A DNA stretch of 64,000 bases from Sphingobacterium sp. xlx-96 (GTDB taxonomy: Bacteria > Bacteroidota > Bacteroidia > Sphingobacteriales > Sphingobacteriaceae): positions 238,480-302,479 of the forward strand of contig NZ_WFKM01000007.1 in the NCBI RefSeq assembly GCF_011007365.1. Direction: 5' to 3'. Both the position numbers and the translations under genes were made by a program. Positions 1 through 9,639 of the stretch are shown here, one piece after another. Each line of letters begins with the position of its first letter. The stretch's first letter is position 1. A model generated the notes under the pieces. That model worked only from the letters and a program-made list of their open reading frames with translations, was not told the DNA's origin and did not search any database.

Positions 1-315
1 ATTGCTCATGCCCAACGTGCACTGGATGCGCAGAAGGCTGTCACGGATGCAACCAATGAACTGTTACGTAAAAATTCAGAAATGCTTAAAGAGTCTACGA
101 TCAATGTGGCGCGGGAGACAGAACGTGGGATTGTCGATATAGAGACGATAAAAAAAGCAAATGTGGATATTATCAGTACGATTGAGCAGGTGCTACAGAT
201 ACAACGAGACGGAAGAGAAAAACGCAAAATAGTAGAGCAGGAGTTATTACAGTCTGAAAATGAATTAAAAGCAAACTTGTTGAAATCTTCGGACGAATCG
301 AAGCTGATCAATTAA
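1..315 (+). CDS. TelA-family toxic anion resistance protein, C-terminal part
   Basis: The first 104 codons of the window read open from base 1 to a TAA at 313-315, so the 5' end lies outside the window. The peptide is almost entirely predicted alpha-helix and coiled coil, and contains the stretch ERGIVDIETIKKANVDII followed by TIEQVLQIQRDGREKR. This matches the C-terminal helical region of the TelA (tellurite/toxic anion resistance) family as I know it. That family is linked to tellurite and envelope-stress resistance, but its biochemical role is unclear. No neighbouring ter genes are visible. Family assignment is fairly sure; function is not. Confidence 0.75.
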   Translation: MAHAQRALDAQKAVTDATNELLRKNSEMLKESTINVARETERGIVDIETIKKANVDIISTIEQVLQIQRDGREKRKIVEQELLQSENELKANLLKSSDESKLIN

Positions 316-352
316 CTAAATGAGCCGCAACAGAATTGCGGCTCATTTAGTT
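314..352. terminator. Bidirectional intrinsic terminator
   Basis: A perfect 17-bp inverted repeat (314-330 with 336-352) encloses a 5-nt loop, cagaa. The outer arms are A/T rich, so a U-run follows the stem in both directions. It sits between the converging TelA-like gene and the fumC/lipoprotein operon and can end both transcripts. Confidence 0.9.
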
Positions 353-355
353 TTC

Positions 356-889
356 TTACATCTCCCAGCGTTTTTTAGGCACACAAGTGATATCTTTAAT
401 TTTTCGTAGAATGATTGGACGGGAATCAAATTTATTTTCCAATACTAAAGAGTCTTTATCATGGTATACTAATTTAAATCTCGGGAGGTATTGACCACTT
501 TTGTAACAGCCGGATATCTTTTGCTTTCCGTTTTCTTTTGTATAGATACCTTCTACTATAATACTGTCTCCACGTAATACATAGACACCTTTGGCGTACT
601 CGCTCCAAAACCCATCGCCGAAGCAGCTGTCGGGGATCGTTTTAGTTTTAGATCTTACGTGCATTTTGGTGTATATAGAATCACAGGTGAAGGTGAATTC
701 ATGTAATGCAAAAGTCAACATTTGATCCTGTTGAGGAATACTGTCTTGTGTCCATACCCCTTGAAGAAAGGAGACTCCTTTGGTTTGCATTTCAGAATGA
801 CGTTGACAGGCAGTAAACAAAGAGAACATGCCTAATAAAAAAATTAAGCATGCCTGTTTGTTATTTTTTGATTTTAAGCGTTTTTCCAC
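356..889 (-). CDS. Small lipoprotein of unknown function
   Basis: 177 residues starting with GTG. The N-terminus has basic residues (MEKRLKSKNNK), a hydrophobic stretch and a lipobox LFTAC, so it should be a lipoprotein lipidated at Cys28. The mature part is rich in beta-strand patterns, with short motifs such as LQGVWTQD and DSIIVEGIY. Such small lipoproteins are common in Bacteroidota, but I recognise no family. It begins 7 nt after the fumC stop codon and is therefore probably co-transcribed with fumC. The GTG start is chosen because it keeps the basic n-region and this spacing. Confidence 0.7.
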   Translation of the reverse strand: MEKRLKSKNNKQACLIFLLGMFSLFTACQRHSEMQTKGVSFLQGVWTQDSIPQQDQMLTFALHEFTFTCDSIYTKMHVRSKTKTIPDSCFGDGFWSEYAKGVYVLRGDSIIVEGIYTKENGKQKISGCYKSGQYLPRFKLVYHDKDSLVLENKFDSRPIILRKIKDITCVPKKRWEM

Positions 890-896
890 CCGGTTA

Positions 897-2291
897 TTAT
901 AAACTACCCACCATTTCTTCTGGTTTTACCCATTCATCAAACTGCTCAGCTGTAACATAACCTAGAGCTATTGCTGTTTCTTTTAAGGTTGAGTTGTTTT
1001 TATGCGCGGTTTGCGCAATTTCTGCAGCTTTATAGTAGCCTATTTTTGTGTTTAAGGCAGTAACTAACATTAATGAGTTATCTACAAGTTCCTTGATACG
1101 TGCGTAGTTAGGTTCGATCCCTATAGCACAGTGCTCTTCAAAGGAAATACATGCATCTCCAATCAGGCGAGCTGATTGTAAGAAGTTAGCAGCCATTACT
1201 GGTTTGAAAACATTCAATTCATAATGACCTTGTGTACCGCCAATGGTGATTGCTACATCATTGCCCATAACCTGAGCTGCGACCATAGTAAGAGCCTCAC
1301 ATTGCGTAGGGTTTACCTTTCCTGGCATAATAGAAGAGCCCGGTTCATTCTCTGGGATTAATATCTCTCCGATACCAGAGCGAGGCCCCGAAGCCAACAT
1401 GCGGATGTCATTTGCAATTTTATTTAATGATACCGCAAGTTGCTTTAAAGCTCCATGTGTTTCTACGATAGCATCATGCGCAGCCAGTGCTTCGAATTTA
1501 TTTTCTGCAGTAACGAACGGATGGCCTGTAAACTCTGCAATATATTTAGCAACAGTGACATCATATCCCTTAGGTGTATTCAGACCAGTTCCTACTGCTG
1601 TTCCACCTAAAGCCACCTCAGACAGGTGTTCTAATGTGTTTTTTACAGCTTTAATCCCATAATTTAACTGCGCCACGTACCCAGATAACTCCTGGCCTAA
1701 TGTCAATGGTGTAGCATCCATAAGGTGCGTACGACCTATTTTGACCACGTTCATATATTCTTCTGATTTACGTTTTAGCGTGTCACGAAGCTTCTCAACA
1801 CCTGGTATTGTTATCTCTACCACAGCTTTGTAAGCAGCGATATGCATGCCTGTAGGAAAAGTGTCGTTGGATGATTGTGATTTGTTAACATCATCATTTG
1901 CTTTTAGGACAGGTTCGCCTTCTCCTATATTTCTGCCTGCCAAGACTTGGGCACGATTGGCGATAACTTCATTAACGTTCATATTGGATTGTGTTCCAGA
2001 TCCAGTCTGCCAAACCACCAATGGAAATTGATCGTCTAATTTCCCGGCTAATATTTCATCACAAACAGTTGCGATAGCATCGCGTTTTTCGATAGGAAGT
2101 ACACCTAATTCATGGTTGGCGTAAGCAGCTGCTTTTTTCAAGTAAGCGAAGCCTTCGATAATCTCATGGGGCATTGAAGCTGATGGGCCTATTTTGAAAT
2201 TATTGCGTGAACGTTCTGTTTGTGCGCCCCAGTACTTGTCTGCAGGTACTTGAACTTCACCCATGGTATCTTTTTCTATTCTGAAAGCCAT
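897..2291 (-). CDS. fumC: Class II fumarate hydratase
   Basis: 464 residues, the usual length for FumC. It converts fumarate to L-malate reversibly in the TCA cycle and needs no iron-sulfur cluster. The three superfamily blocks are present: [11 protein letters not shown] near residue 97, [10 protein letters not shown] near residue 186, and the catalytic serine loop [11 protein letters not shown] near residue 318. The start is an ATG. A lipoprotein gene follows after 7 nt on the same strand. No regulator is adjacent, and this is a housekeeping gene. Confidence 0.97.
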   Translation of the reverse strand: MAFRIEKDTMGEVQVPADKYWGAQTERSRNNFKIGPSASMPHEIIEGFAYLKKAAAYANHELGVLPIEKRDAIATVCDEILAGKLDDQFPLVVWQTGSGTQSNMNVNEVIANRAQVLAGRNIGEGEPVLKANDDVNKSQSSNDTFPTGMHIAAYKAVVEITIPGVEKLRDTLKRKSEEYMNVVKIGRTHLMDATPLTLGQELSGYVAQLNYGIKAVKNTLEHLSEVALGGTAVGTGLNTPKGYDVTVAKYIAEFTGHPFVTAENKFEALAAHDAIVETHGALKQLAVSLNKIANDIRMLASGPRSGIGEILIPENEPGSSIMPGKVNPTQCEALTMVAAQVMGNDVAITIGGTQGHYELNVFKPVMAANFLQSARLIGDACISFEEHCAIGIEPNYARIKELVDNSLMLVTALNTKIGYYKAAEIAQTAHKNNSTLKETAIALGYVTAEQFDEWVKPEEMVGSL

Positions 2292-2470
2292 AATGTTAAA
2301 GTAAAAAATTAAAATTCAAAAATACGATTTCGCAACCTTCTTCTTGCCGTCCGAAATCCCTGGAGACAAAGTTAGTTAATAATACAGAGAATAGGCAAGT
2401 TATAAAATGGAAAAACAGCAGTAGATTGGTTAATTTTAGCTAATTTGTTGCAATTGGAGCTTACAGTTAT

Positions 2471-3040
2471 TTATAGCTCTAGTCTTTTTTGTAGATGTTC
2501 ACGTATATGATGGTACAGTTGCTTTGGCTTTAAGCTTCGCCATGGTATTTCGTTTAAAAGGCCCCCAAAGTTGATGTAGTAATCTATATTTGCACACTGA
2601 AACTCCTGTATGACATGTTCACGGAAATGCAATCCAGCTATCCAACCCTCTTCGATATCTTGAAACCATTCTTCATAATAAGAGTCATCTGAAGCGTGGA
2701 AATTGAGTACATTCTCACCAATAAGTATATATTTTGTAATACCTTCTTGTCCCAATACATCAATAATCTCTCGCTTAAGGAGCATAACGTCATTGTAGAT
2801 AGCATCATTCCATTCGCCGATGAGCTCTATGATAGCATAGCCATGTTCGTAATCGACGAATAATATTTTTAGATAGAGGGTCTGAGAGCCAAAATCATCC
2901 CATTGCGGATGAAGGAGGAAATTGTAGATCTGTTTATCAAATTCAAATTCACTATAGATCGTTCCAAAAAATGGCGATTTTTCGTCTTCTGAAGCAATAT
3001 AATCATCTCGCCATTGATAATAAGGTTCGATCTCGTGCAT
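2471..3040 (-). CDS. Conserved hypothetical protein
   Basis: About 189 residues from the ATG at 3040. The frame stays open to a GTG at 3100, but a good promoter (TTG at 3086-3088, 20-nt spacer, TAGGTTTG at 3058-3065, minus strand) lies inside that extension, so the ATG start is preferred. The protein is soluble and rich in acidic and aromatic residues, with no signal peptide and no membrane segment. A central stretch, ILFVDYEHGYAIIELIG, looks like paired beta-strands. I do not recognise a family. It diverges from the S41 protease gene. Confidence 0.75.
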   Translation of the reverse strand: MHEIEPYYQWRDDYIASEDEKSPFFGTIYSEFEFDKQIYNFLLHPQWDDFGSQTLYLKILFVDYEHGYAIIELIGEWNDAIYNDVMLLKREIIDVLGQEGITKYILIGENVLNFHASDDSYYEEWFQDIEEGWIAGLHFREHVIQEFQCANIDYYINFGGLLNEIPWRSLKPKQLYHHIREHLQKRLEL

Positions 3041-3057
3041 AGCTGTTAAAAATTTCC

Positions 3058-3088
3058 CAAACCTAAATAATTTCGTTTTTATCTGCAA
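3058..3088 (-). promoter_or_regulatory. Bacteroidota-type promoter for the hypothetical gene
   Basis: Read on the minus strand: TTG (3088-3086), 20 nt, then TAGGTTTG (3065-3058), matching the TTG/TAnnTTTG consensus of the Bacteroidota primary sigma factor. The expected transcript start is about 12 nt upstream of the ATG at 3040. Confidence 0.6.
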
Positions 3089-3178
3089 TGTAATTCTCAC
3101 TCTTCATCCTATTTTCTAAGAATTATGAAAATGTTGGGAATTATTTGTTGACTTTTAATAGTTTGGGAGTTATTTTGG

Positions 3179-3186
3179 TATCTTTG
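3179..3186 (+). promoter_or_regulatory. -7 element upstream of the S41 protease gene
   Basis: TATCTTTG is a perfect TAnnTTTG match about 77 nt before the ATG of the protease. No TTG sits at the ideal distance upstream, so only the -7 half is convincing. Confidence 0.45.
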
Positions 3187-3262
3187 TATGTTGTGTTTTT
3201 TTGAGGGAACCCCCCAATTTACAACAGTTTAAATCCTAGTTTAATTGCAACGGGTTAAATAA

Positions 3263-4885
3263 ATGCAAAAAGGTACTGGACGGAATATTTTTGTAGCTGC
3301 AACTTATGCGGCAACTTTGTTTTTAGGATTAATTCTCGGACAAAATTATGTAGACCAACAGAGTAATAATCCAGGTAGTTCGCTGGTACCTATAGGATTG
3401 TCTGATAATTCATATAAGATTCAACAAGTTCTTGATCTACTATCTAACAGCTATGTGGATAGTTTAAATGTTGACTCTTTACAGAACGGTGCGATAAATC
3501 ATATAGTCGCCCACTTGGATCCGTATTCATCTTATTTATTGCCCAATGAATCCCAAGCTCAGTCCGAAGCATTAGAAGGGACGTTTGAAGGGATCGGTTT
3601 AGAGTTTTTTAACCTTAATGATACATTATTAGTCGTAGGGGTTATCGCTGATGGACCGGCAGAAAAAGCAGGATTGAAAGTAGGGGATCGCATTCTTAGA
3701 ATTGACTCTATTCATGTGGCGGGGCGCAAAGTCGGACAAAATACAGTTGACAAAATGATTCGGGGAAAGAAAGGGTCTTCTGTTGCTATATATGTGGCGA
3801 GAGATAATTATGAGAGGAGAGCGCCCTTTCATGTAGTGCGTGATCAAATCAAAGTTAGTTCGGTTGATGTTTCATACATGGTGAGGCCTACTATTGGGTA
3901 TGTAAGGATACGGCGATTTGGCTTGAAGACCGCTGAAGATTTTAAGGCAAGTATTAAAGAACTGAAGAAGCAGGGCGCTCAAAATCTGATCTTAGATCTT
4001 CGTGATAATGGTGGTGGTTATTTTCATGTTGCGCTACGTCTTGCGAGTGAGTTTTTTAATGATCGTAAAATGTTAGTATACACCGAGGGGGCCCATGAGA
4101 ATAAACGAGAATACTACTCGGAGGGCGCAGGCGAGTATACAGAGGGTAAGCTAATCGTATTAATTAACGAGGGGACGGCTTCGGCATCGGAAATAGTGGC
4201 CGGTGCGGTACAGGATTGGGATAGGGCTACCGTTGTCGGAAGAAGGTCATATGGTAAAGGTATCGTTCAGGAACAGTTTGACTTTTTGGATGGTTCGAGA
4301 ATAAATCTGAGTATTTCCAGATACTATACCCCATTAGGACGGAGCATACAAAAGAAATACACGGCCAACTGGTCAAATATGATTGACTATGCGAGCATGT
4401 ATAAAGGATTATGGGTCTTAGATACCACATTTGCAAATGCCCAAATGTACAAAACGCTGGCCGGTAGAGAGTTGTTTAGTGGAGGGGGAATAAAGCCTGA
4501 TGTTAATATCTCTGTAGATTCTAACGAAGTCAGTCTTTTGTATCAAGATATTGTAAAGTCAAGTTATCTGGAGCAGTTTGTCTATGAACGATTTACCAAG
4601 CAGTTACCAGCTTATTCTATTGAGAACTTTATTCAGGGATATCATCTACCCCAGTTAGAATACGATAAATTCATTCTGTATCTGAAGGATCGAAATATAA
4701 TTGTGAATGAGCAAAGAAGTAAGGGACTTTTAAAACTTATTCAATCCGATATTGAAGCTATCGTTGGCCGTTATTACTTTGGTAGAGAGGCTTATTTTAA
4801 AGTGAAGAATCGAAAAGATGAGTATGTAAGGAAGGCTGTTGAGCTATTGGTCCCTGCTTCGTCAGTTTCATCAACCAATAGTTAG
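3263..4885 (+). CDS. S41-family carboxy-terminal processing protease
   Basis: 540 residues. An N-terminal hydrophobic segment (residues 8-26) acts as a signal or membrane anchor. A PDZ domain follows (GIGLEFFNLNDTL, then ADGPAEKAGLKVGDRI near residue 130), and then the S41 protease core. The catalytic Ser309 lies in GTASASE, with Lys332 in SYGKG and Gln336 completing the triad. These proteases cleave periplasmic proteins near their C-termini. The last 200 residues form the helical C-terminal region typical of Bacteroidota CtpA/Prc proteins. The gene overlaps the converging EEP gene by 4 nt. Confidence 0.95.
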   Translation: MQKGTGRNIFVAATYAATLFLGLILGQNYVDQQSNNPGSSLVPIGLSDNSYKIQQVLDLLSNSYVDSLNVDSLQNGAINHIVAHLDPYSSYLLPNESQAQSEALEGTFEGIGLEFFNLNDTLLVVGVIADGPAEKAGLKVGDRILRIDSIHVAGRKVGQNTVDKMIRGKKGSSVAIYVARDNYERRAPFHVVRDQIKVSSVDVSYMVRPTIGYVRIRRFGLKTAEDFKASIKELKKQGAQNLILDLRDNGGGYFHVALRLASEFFNDRKMLVYTEGAHENKREYYSEGAGEYTEGKLIVLINEGTASASEIVAGAVQDWDRATVVGRRSYGKGIVQEQFDFLDGSRINLSISRYYTPLGRSIQKKYTANWSNMIDYASMYKGLWVLDTTFANAQMYKTLAGRELFSGGGIKPDVNISVDSNEVSLLYQDIVKSSYLEQFVYERFTKQLPAYSIENFIQGYHLPQLEYDKFILYLKDRNIIVNEQRSKGLLKLIQSDIEAIVGRYYFGREAYFKVKNRKDEYVRKAVELLVPASSVSSTNS

Positions 4886-5994
4886 TGAATAAGGTCTGCC
4901 CATATGGGATAGTGATCAGATAGTCGTTCGTTAACAATTCCGTAATTGTCCACGGTAATGGATTTTTCGCAAAAGATATAGTCAATCTGAAATAATGGCA
5001 GTAATCCGAAATGGGTAACTCCCCAGCCAAACCCCTTCTCTTCGAACGCATTGTACATACCCTGTCCGACGGTATTGACACTGTACGACATGGGGGTGTC
5101 GTTAAAGTCTCCCATCACTATGTAAGGGTAGGGACACGATTCAATGTGTTTGCGTAATGATTTAGCTTGTTCACTGCGGTTGGTAAATGCTGTTTTGAGC
5201 TTACGCCCTACACGTTTTGTTTTCTGCTCATCTTTAAGTTGTGCTGTAGCCGACTTTTGTATAAACTCTTTATCTTCTTCTTGAAAGGCAAACGAGCGCA
5301 AGTGTACGTTATATACGCGCAGCGTATCTGCTTCTCGTTTGATATCTGCAAATATAATCCGGTTGATACCATAGCCGTTTTTAAAGATAGTTCCATGATC
5401 TATGATGGGGAATTTTGAAAATATAGCTTGGCCATAGCCCTCATAGTCATTTTTTGAGACGGGTTCGAAGTAATAATCTTCAAATTTACATTCTTCTTTT
5501 AATATTTTGGTGAATTGACGAGATCCTCTGATGCGACTGTAAAACTCTTGAAAGCAAACAATATCCGGGTTGACAGTATTAACTAGTTCTGCTGTTTCTT
5601 CCTTAAAATTATCCTTTGGACTGTCATATCTTTCAAAAAGATGTACGTTAAAGCTCATCACTCTTAGCGTCGTGTCCGCTTTAACAACAATTTTGTCGTT
5701 GCTATTTCTGAAATTAATATGTTTGCCCAATAGGGTCCAACCTGATATAATGGCTAGTAAACTAAGCAGGATATATCTTTTTTTTCTTAATAACCAATAA
5801 ATAATGAAGCCCATATTGATAATTAAAATAGGAAGGAAAGCTAGGCCGAAAAAAGCAATGGGCCAAAATTGTTGAGGGTCAATGAAAGAGGCTGAATAGC
5901 TCAATAATAAAGCGATTATAGCAAGAATATTTGTAATAAATATCGTTCTGCTAAAATACCCAAGTCGTTTGCGGAAAAATGAGCGATTTGTCAT
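4882..5994 (-). CDS. Membrane-anchored endonuclease/exonuclease/phosphatase family protein
   Basis: 370 residues. Three hydrophobic segments fill roughly residues 13-95, followed by an EEP (exonuclease III/DNase I-like) domain. Recognisable metal and catalytic motifs are SFNVHLFE, the conserved Glu of CFQEFYSR, VYNVHLRS, GDFNDTPMS and the C-terminal SDHYPIW. The substrate could be nucleic acid, a phosphoinositide-like lipid or another phosphodiester, and the membrane anchor puts the domain at the membrane. It is the last gene of the mutL - rhomboid - rhomboid-like - EEP operon and its start codon shares one base with the preceding stop (TAATG). Confidence 0.9.
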   Translation of the reverse strand: MTNRSFFRKRLGYFSRTIFITNILAIIALLLSYSASFIDPQQFWPIAFFGLAFLPILIINMGFIIYWLLRKKRYILLSLLAIISGWTLLGKHINFRNSNDKIVVKADTTLRVMSFNVHLFERYDSPKDNFKEETAELVNTVNPDIVCFQEFYSRIRGSRQFTKILKEECKFEDYYFEPVSKNDYEGYGQAIFSKFPIIDHGTIFKNGYGINRIIFADIKREADTLRVYNVHLRSFAFQEEDKEFIQKSATAQLKDEQKTKRVGRKLKTAFTNRSEQAKSLRKHIESCPYPYIVMGDFNDTPMSYSVNTVGQGMYNAFEEKGFGWGVTHFGLLPLFQIDYIFCEKSITVDNYGIVNERLSDHYPIWADLIH

Positions 5995-6869
5995 TACTGA
6001 TCCTGCTTACTGGCTTTAAAAAGCACCTCTTTCTCCTGCGAATTTAGACTTTCATAACCACTTATAGAAATTTTGTCCAGTATTTGATCAATAAGTTCTT
6101 GATTGGGTAAATCTGAATGGTGTCTTCTTTTTTCGACAATATGTTGTTGTTTTTGACCCTGTACGACTTTGAGATGCTGGCGTGGTTTACCTCTTTTGAA
6201 AAATTTGCTCCAATCATTTCCTTTTTGGAGTTGCCACATAAAACATATACCAAAACCGGCCATGAATAGATAAGCAACCGCTGTAACTGGATTACTTACC
6301 ATCAGAAATCCAAACTCGAGCGCAAGATATATTAACGCTATTGTTTTCAACTTGACATTCCCAAAGATGAATAGACGTACCTCTAAATTGGGAACTAATA
6401 TCGTCACACTGCTGATCAAGGCGGCTAATCCAAGTGCTGTAGTGTTCCAGTAAGCTGTTTGATTGGAGTAATAAGGCAATGAGCCTATCCCTAGAAAAAC
6501 TAATCCACCCAGCAATATACCGCCTATAAATACAGTGAGAAACTGCCTGTTGTTTAGAAAGTTTAGAAAAATATTGCCAATCCAGTATAACCAAAGACAA
6601 TCGAACAGAAGGTTAAAAATCCCTTGGTATAAAAACGCATGTGTTGCTATTGTCCATGGTTGTTGAATGAATGCCTTGAATGACATAGGGAGACTTAGGT
6701 GCTCATATGTCCATTTGAAAAGATCCAAAGATACGATTTCGTCAAATGTTAGTAGTTCGAAAATATGAAGTAAAACAAACATGAAAACCTGTCCCGTGAT
6801 GATATAAGGGATAGGTGACGTGTTTTTATACGTGTCTCTAATAAATGATTTTAAGACATTTTCCTTCAT
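5994..6869 (-). CDS. Rhomboid-like protein lacking the catalytic residues, with C-terminal DUF6576-like tail
   Basis: 291 residues with about six membrane segments and rhomboid layout, followed by a basic linker and a C-terminal stretch GYESLNSQEKEVLF that fits the DUF6576-type tail seen on Bacteroidota rhomboids. The helix that should carry GxSG reads WNTTALGLAALIS (near residues 140-150), so the serine is missing. The later helix lacks the catalytic histidine (AVAYLFMAGFGI). It is therefore likely a pseudoprotease. It lies 50 nt after an intact rhomboid gene, suggesting the two act together. Rhomboid relationship is well supported; loss of activity is inferred from sequence. Confidence 0.8.
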   Translation of the reverse strand: MKENVLKSFIRDTYKNTSPIPYIITGQVFMFVLLHIFELLTFDEIVSLDLFKWTYEHLSLPMSFKAFIQQPWTIATHAFLYQGIFNLLFDCLWLYWIGNIFLNFLNNRQFLTVFIGGILLGGLVFLGIGSLPYYSNQTAYWNTTALGLAALISSVTILVPNLEVRLFIFGNVKLKTIALIYLALEFGFLMVSNPVTAVAYLFMAGFGICFMWQLQKGNDWSKFFKRGKPRQHLKVVQGQKQQHIVEKRRHHSDLPNQELIDQILDKISISGYESLNSQEKEVLFKASKQDQ

Positions 6870-6919
6870 GTCATTTTATTTATGTTATATGCCCTTTATC
6901 CTTGAAGCATCACCATTCG

Positions 6920-7633
6920 CTAATAATAACCCTTTTTTATCTTCCATGCTTTGATCAATATATAGCCAAATAATGCTCCACCAACATGGGCTAGATGGGC
7001 TATCGAAGAACCTGAATTGTTGAAGCCAAGATAAACTTCTATAAGAATATAAGCGCCGACAAAATATTTTGCCTTTATGGGTACCGGTATAAACATGAAA
7101 TACAAAGGCATATTCGGGAATAAGTAGGCAAACGCAAGTAATAATCCGAATATTGCGCCGGAAGCACCTACCATGGGTGTTCCATAGATAGAGATTAAGG
7201 TGTCAAATTTGTCTTTGGTAAGAGGTAAAGAAGTAGATACACGGTCTTGTGCAAAGTCAAAATTAAGAAAGGTGCTCGCTCTCATATTTCCTGTTATCTG
7301 TTGTACCTCTACAGCCTGTACTCCGTACTGAAGAACTAATGCACCTAAAGCACAGATAAGATAATAATTTAAGAAACGTTTTGATCCAAACATGCGTTCG
7401 ATAATTGGGCCAAACATAACCAATGCAAACATGTTAAAGAAAATATGGCTAAACCCACCATGCATAAACATATAGGTGATAGGTTGCCATACGTGGAAGA
7501 ATGGAGAGTCGGGATAGTACACACCAAACCATCTGGTTGCGGGTTCAAAAATTAATGAACCTATGAAGCATATGATATTTATAATTAGTAGGTTTTTGAC
7601 TACTGGCGTAAGGTTATCAAGTAAGTTATTCAT
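6920..7633 (-). CDS. Rhomboid family intramembrane serine protease
   Basis: 237 residues, six predicted membrane helices. The catalytic dyad is visible: Ser158 in VGASGAIFG and His216 in HLAHVGGALFGY. The HGGFSHIFFNM motif of the second helix is also present (near residue 58). It cleaves membrane proteins within the bilayer; the substrate is unknown. A roughly 40-residue insertion (residues 110-150) before the serine helix is a common Bacteroidota variation. The gene starts 11 nt after the mutL stop and precedes the degenerate rhomboid. Confidence 0.95.
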   Translation of the reverse strand: MNNLLDNLTPVVKNLLIINIICFIGSLIFEPATRWFGVYYPDSPFFHVWQPITYMFMHGGFSHIFFNMFALVMFGPIIERMFGSKRFLNYYLICALGALVLQYGVQAVEVQQITGNMRASTFLNFDFAQDRVSTSLPLTKDKFDTLISIYGTPMVGASGAIFGLLLAFAYLFPNMPLYFMFIPVPIKAKYFVGAYILIEVYLGFNNSGSSIAHLAHVGGALFGYILIKAWKIKKGYY

Positions 7634-7644
7634 CTATGCTTTCT

Positions 7645-9519
7645 TTAAATTTTGTTGAATTTTTCCATCAATTCCTGCAACGTGATAGTCACAATTGTAG
7701 GTTTTCCATGTATAGAAATATTAGGACTTTCACATGCAAATAGTGCATCGATCAAATCGGATATAGATTCGTTATCTAGTGGTGTGCCCGGTTTGATCGC
7801 GGCATTTTTAGCTAAGCTCCTCGCTAGGTTCTCTCTTTTTGTAAGGGTAAGTTGTGAGGCATTGTTTTTGTAATCCTCCAACAATTGATCGACAATTTTA
7901 GCTTCATTAACGTTAGTTCCAAGGTCAGCTGGAATTCCATCGATGATGTATGTTGTCTTTCCGAATGGTCGTAACTGAAAGCCTAATGTCTGAAGCTCAG
8001 GTAGAAGTTCGCCCATTAACGCGAAATCAGAAGCCGAAAGCTCAAGGGTACTCGGAAAAAGACTTTGTTGGCTTGAACCTTTGTTGTTTTCCAAATGTTC
8101 CTTGTACTGTTCAAATAAGATCCGTTCGTGGGCTGCTTGTTGATCGATAAGCATAAAACCCGAGTGAATTTGAGAAAGAATATACCTGTTGTGTAATTGA
8201 AAAAAGACCTTCTTGTTGTCACTGTTGGATTGAAATACCTCATCGGTATCGGGTTCTGCTGGAAGGAGCGGTAGTTGAATAGGATCTTCTTGTTCAGCAA
8301 TTTGGTACAAGGTATCCCAATTTTGAGGTATCCCGATTTTTTTCTCTAGACCCTTGGAATAACTTTCTGCCCGGGAAGTTTTAGACAACGTAGAAGGTTC
8401 ACTTCCTCCTTCAAATGGATTGAAGTTAGGATTGAATGATATCGTTGGCGCTTGGATTTCGTCGAGAGGCTTGGCTGAAATCAGGTTACTAAAGCTGGTC
8501 TCTTGGTTAAAATCAAGTGAAGGCGCTATATTATATCTGCCCAAAGAACGTTTGACTGCAGAACGTAGGATGGCATATATAGCTTTTTCATCCTCATATT
8601 TGATCTCCGTTTTTGTGGGGTGTACGTTGATATCAATCTTTGCTGGATCTATTTCAATAAACAAGACATAAAGCGGGAAACTATCAGCTGTCAACACCTC
8701 CTCATAGGCATTCATTATAGCATGATTCAAATAATGATCCTTGATGAATCTTTTGTTGACAAAGAAAAATTGTTCGCCCCTTGTTTTTTTTGCGTATTCT
8801 GGTTTTCCAATAAATCCTTGAATATTGATAATACTTGTTTCCTCTTCTACTGGGACTAGTTTTTGATTGTAGTTATTGCCAAATAGGTGAACAATTCGCT
8901 GTTTTAAGCTTCCTGGTGACAGATGAAAGATCTCATTATTATCGCTGTGGAGACTAAAAAATAGGCTTGGATTAGCTAGTGATATGCGCTGAAATTCATC
9001 TATTATATGACGCATTTCAACAGAATTACTTTTCAGAAAGTTTCGGCGGGCCGGGATGTTATAAAATAAATTTTTTATTGCGATGCTAGTTCCAGAGGGA
9101 AGAGCTTCAGGATGTTGATCAATAACTTTTGATCCTTCAATATTCACGATGGTACCTAGTTCGTCCTCTACACGTTTGGTCTTTAATTCTACTTGTGCTA
9201 TCGCGGCAATTGAGGCCATAGCTTCGCCCCGAAAGCCCATTGTGCGAATTGCAAAAAGATCTTCCGCTTTTCGGATCTTACTGGTAGCGTGGCGTTCAAA
9301 ACACAGACGGGCATCAGTTATACTCATTCCACAGCCATTGTCTATGACCTGAATTAATGTTTTTCCCGCATCTTTAACAATAAGCTTAATTCTATCTGCT
9401 CCAGCATCAATAGCATTTTCTATAAGTTCTTTCACTGCCGAAGCGGGTCTCTGAACCACTTCACCAGCTGCGATCTGATTGGCAACGGAATCTGGAAGTA
9501 ATTGAATAATATCAGACAT
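7645..9519 (-). CDS. mutL: DNA mismatch repair protein MutL
   Basis: 624 residues. The GHKL ATPase motifs are clear at the N-terminus: ENAIDAGADRI, DNGCGMS and TMGFRGEA. A variable linker (about 330-430) is followed by the C-terminal dimerisation domain. The endonuclease motif DQHAx2Ex4E appears as DQQAAHERILFE, with His replaced by Gln, and the later metal motif reads SIHGKP, so the nuclease site is present in variant form. MutL couples MutS mismatch recognition to strand removal. It heads a leftward operon with two rhomboid genes and an EEP gene. Confidence 0.97.
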   Translation of the reverse strand: MSDIIQLLPDSVANQIAAGEVVQRPASAVKELIENAIDAGADRIKLIVKDAGKTLIQVIDNGCGMSITDARLCFERHATSKIRKAEDLFAIRTMGFRGEAMASIAAIAQVELKTKRVEDELGTIVNIEGSKVIDQHPEALPSGTSIAIKNLFYNIPARRNFLKSNSVEMRHIIDEFQRISLANPSLFFSLHSDNNEIFHLSPGSLKQRIVHLFGNNYNQKLVPVEEETSIINIQGFIGKPEYAKKTRGEQFFFVNKRFIKDHYLNHAIMNAYEEVLTADSFPLYVLFIEIDPAKIDINVHPTKTEIKYEDEKAIYAILRSAVKRSLGRYNIAPSLDFNQETSFSNLISAKPLDEIQAPTISFNPNFNPFEGGSEPSTLSKTSRAESYSKGLEKKIGIPQNWDTLYQIAEQEDPIQLPLLPAEPDTDEVFQSNSDNKKVFFQLHNRYILSQIHSGFMLIDQQAAHERILFEQYKEHLENNKGSSQQSLFPSTLELSASDFALMGELLPELQTLGFQLRPFGKTTYIIDGIPADLGTNVNEAKIVDQLLEDYKNNASQLTLTKRENLARSLAKNAAIKPGTPLDNESISDLIDALFACESPNISIHGKPTIVTITLQELMEKFNKI

Positions 9520-9595
9520 ACGATGCGAAGTTACGAAAAAACCTTCATGTGTGATATCAATTATGGCTTTTAGCTGGCTAGTGCAAGCATTTTAA

Positions 9596-9630
9596 CTTAT
9601 GGCAGATGGTTGGTTGCGATCTGCCATAAG
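9596..9630. terminator. Hairpin downstream of the Lrp-type gene
   Basis: A 12-bp inverted repeat (9596-9607 with 9619-9630) with an 11-nt loop lies 9 nt past the stop of the Lrp-type gene. No clean U-run follows it on the minus strand, so it may be a weak terminator or a 3'-end stabiliser. Confidence 0.5.
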
Positions 9631-9639
9631 CTATTGTTA

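Noticed and set aside
9139..9360. Plus-strand open frame inside mutL as a separate small gene
   Set aside because: It is antisense to the conserved ATPase motifs of mutL and shows no support of its own.
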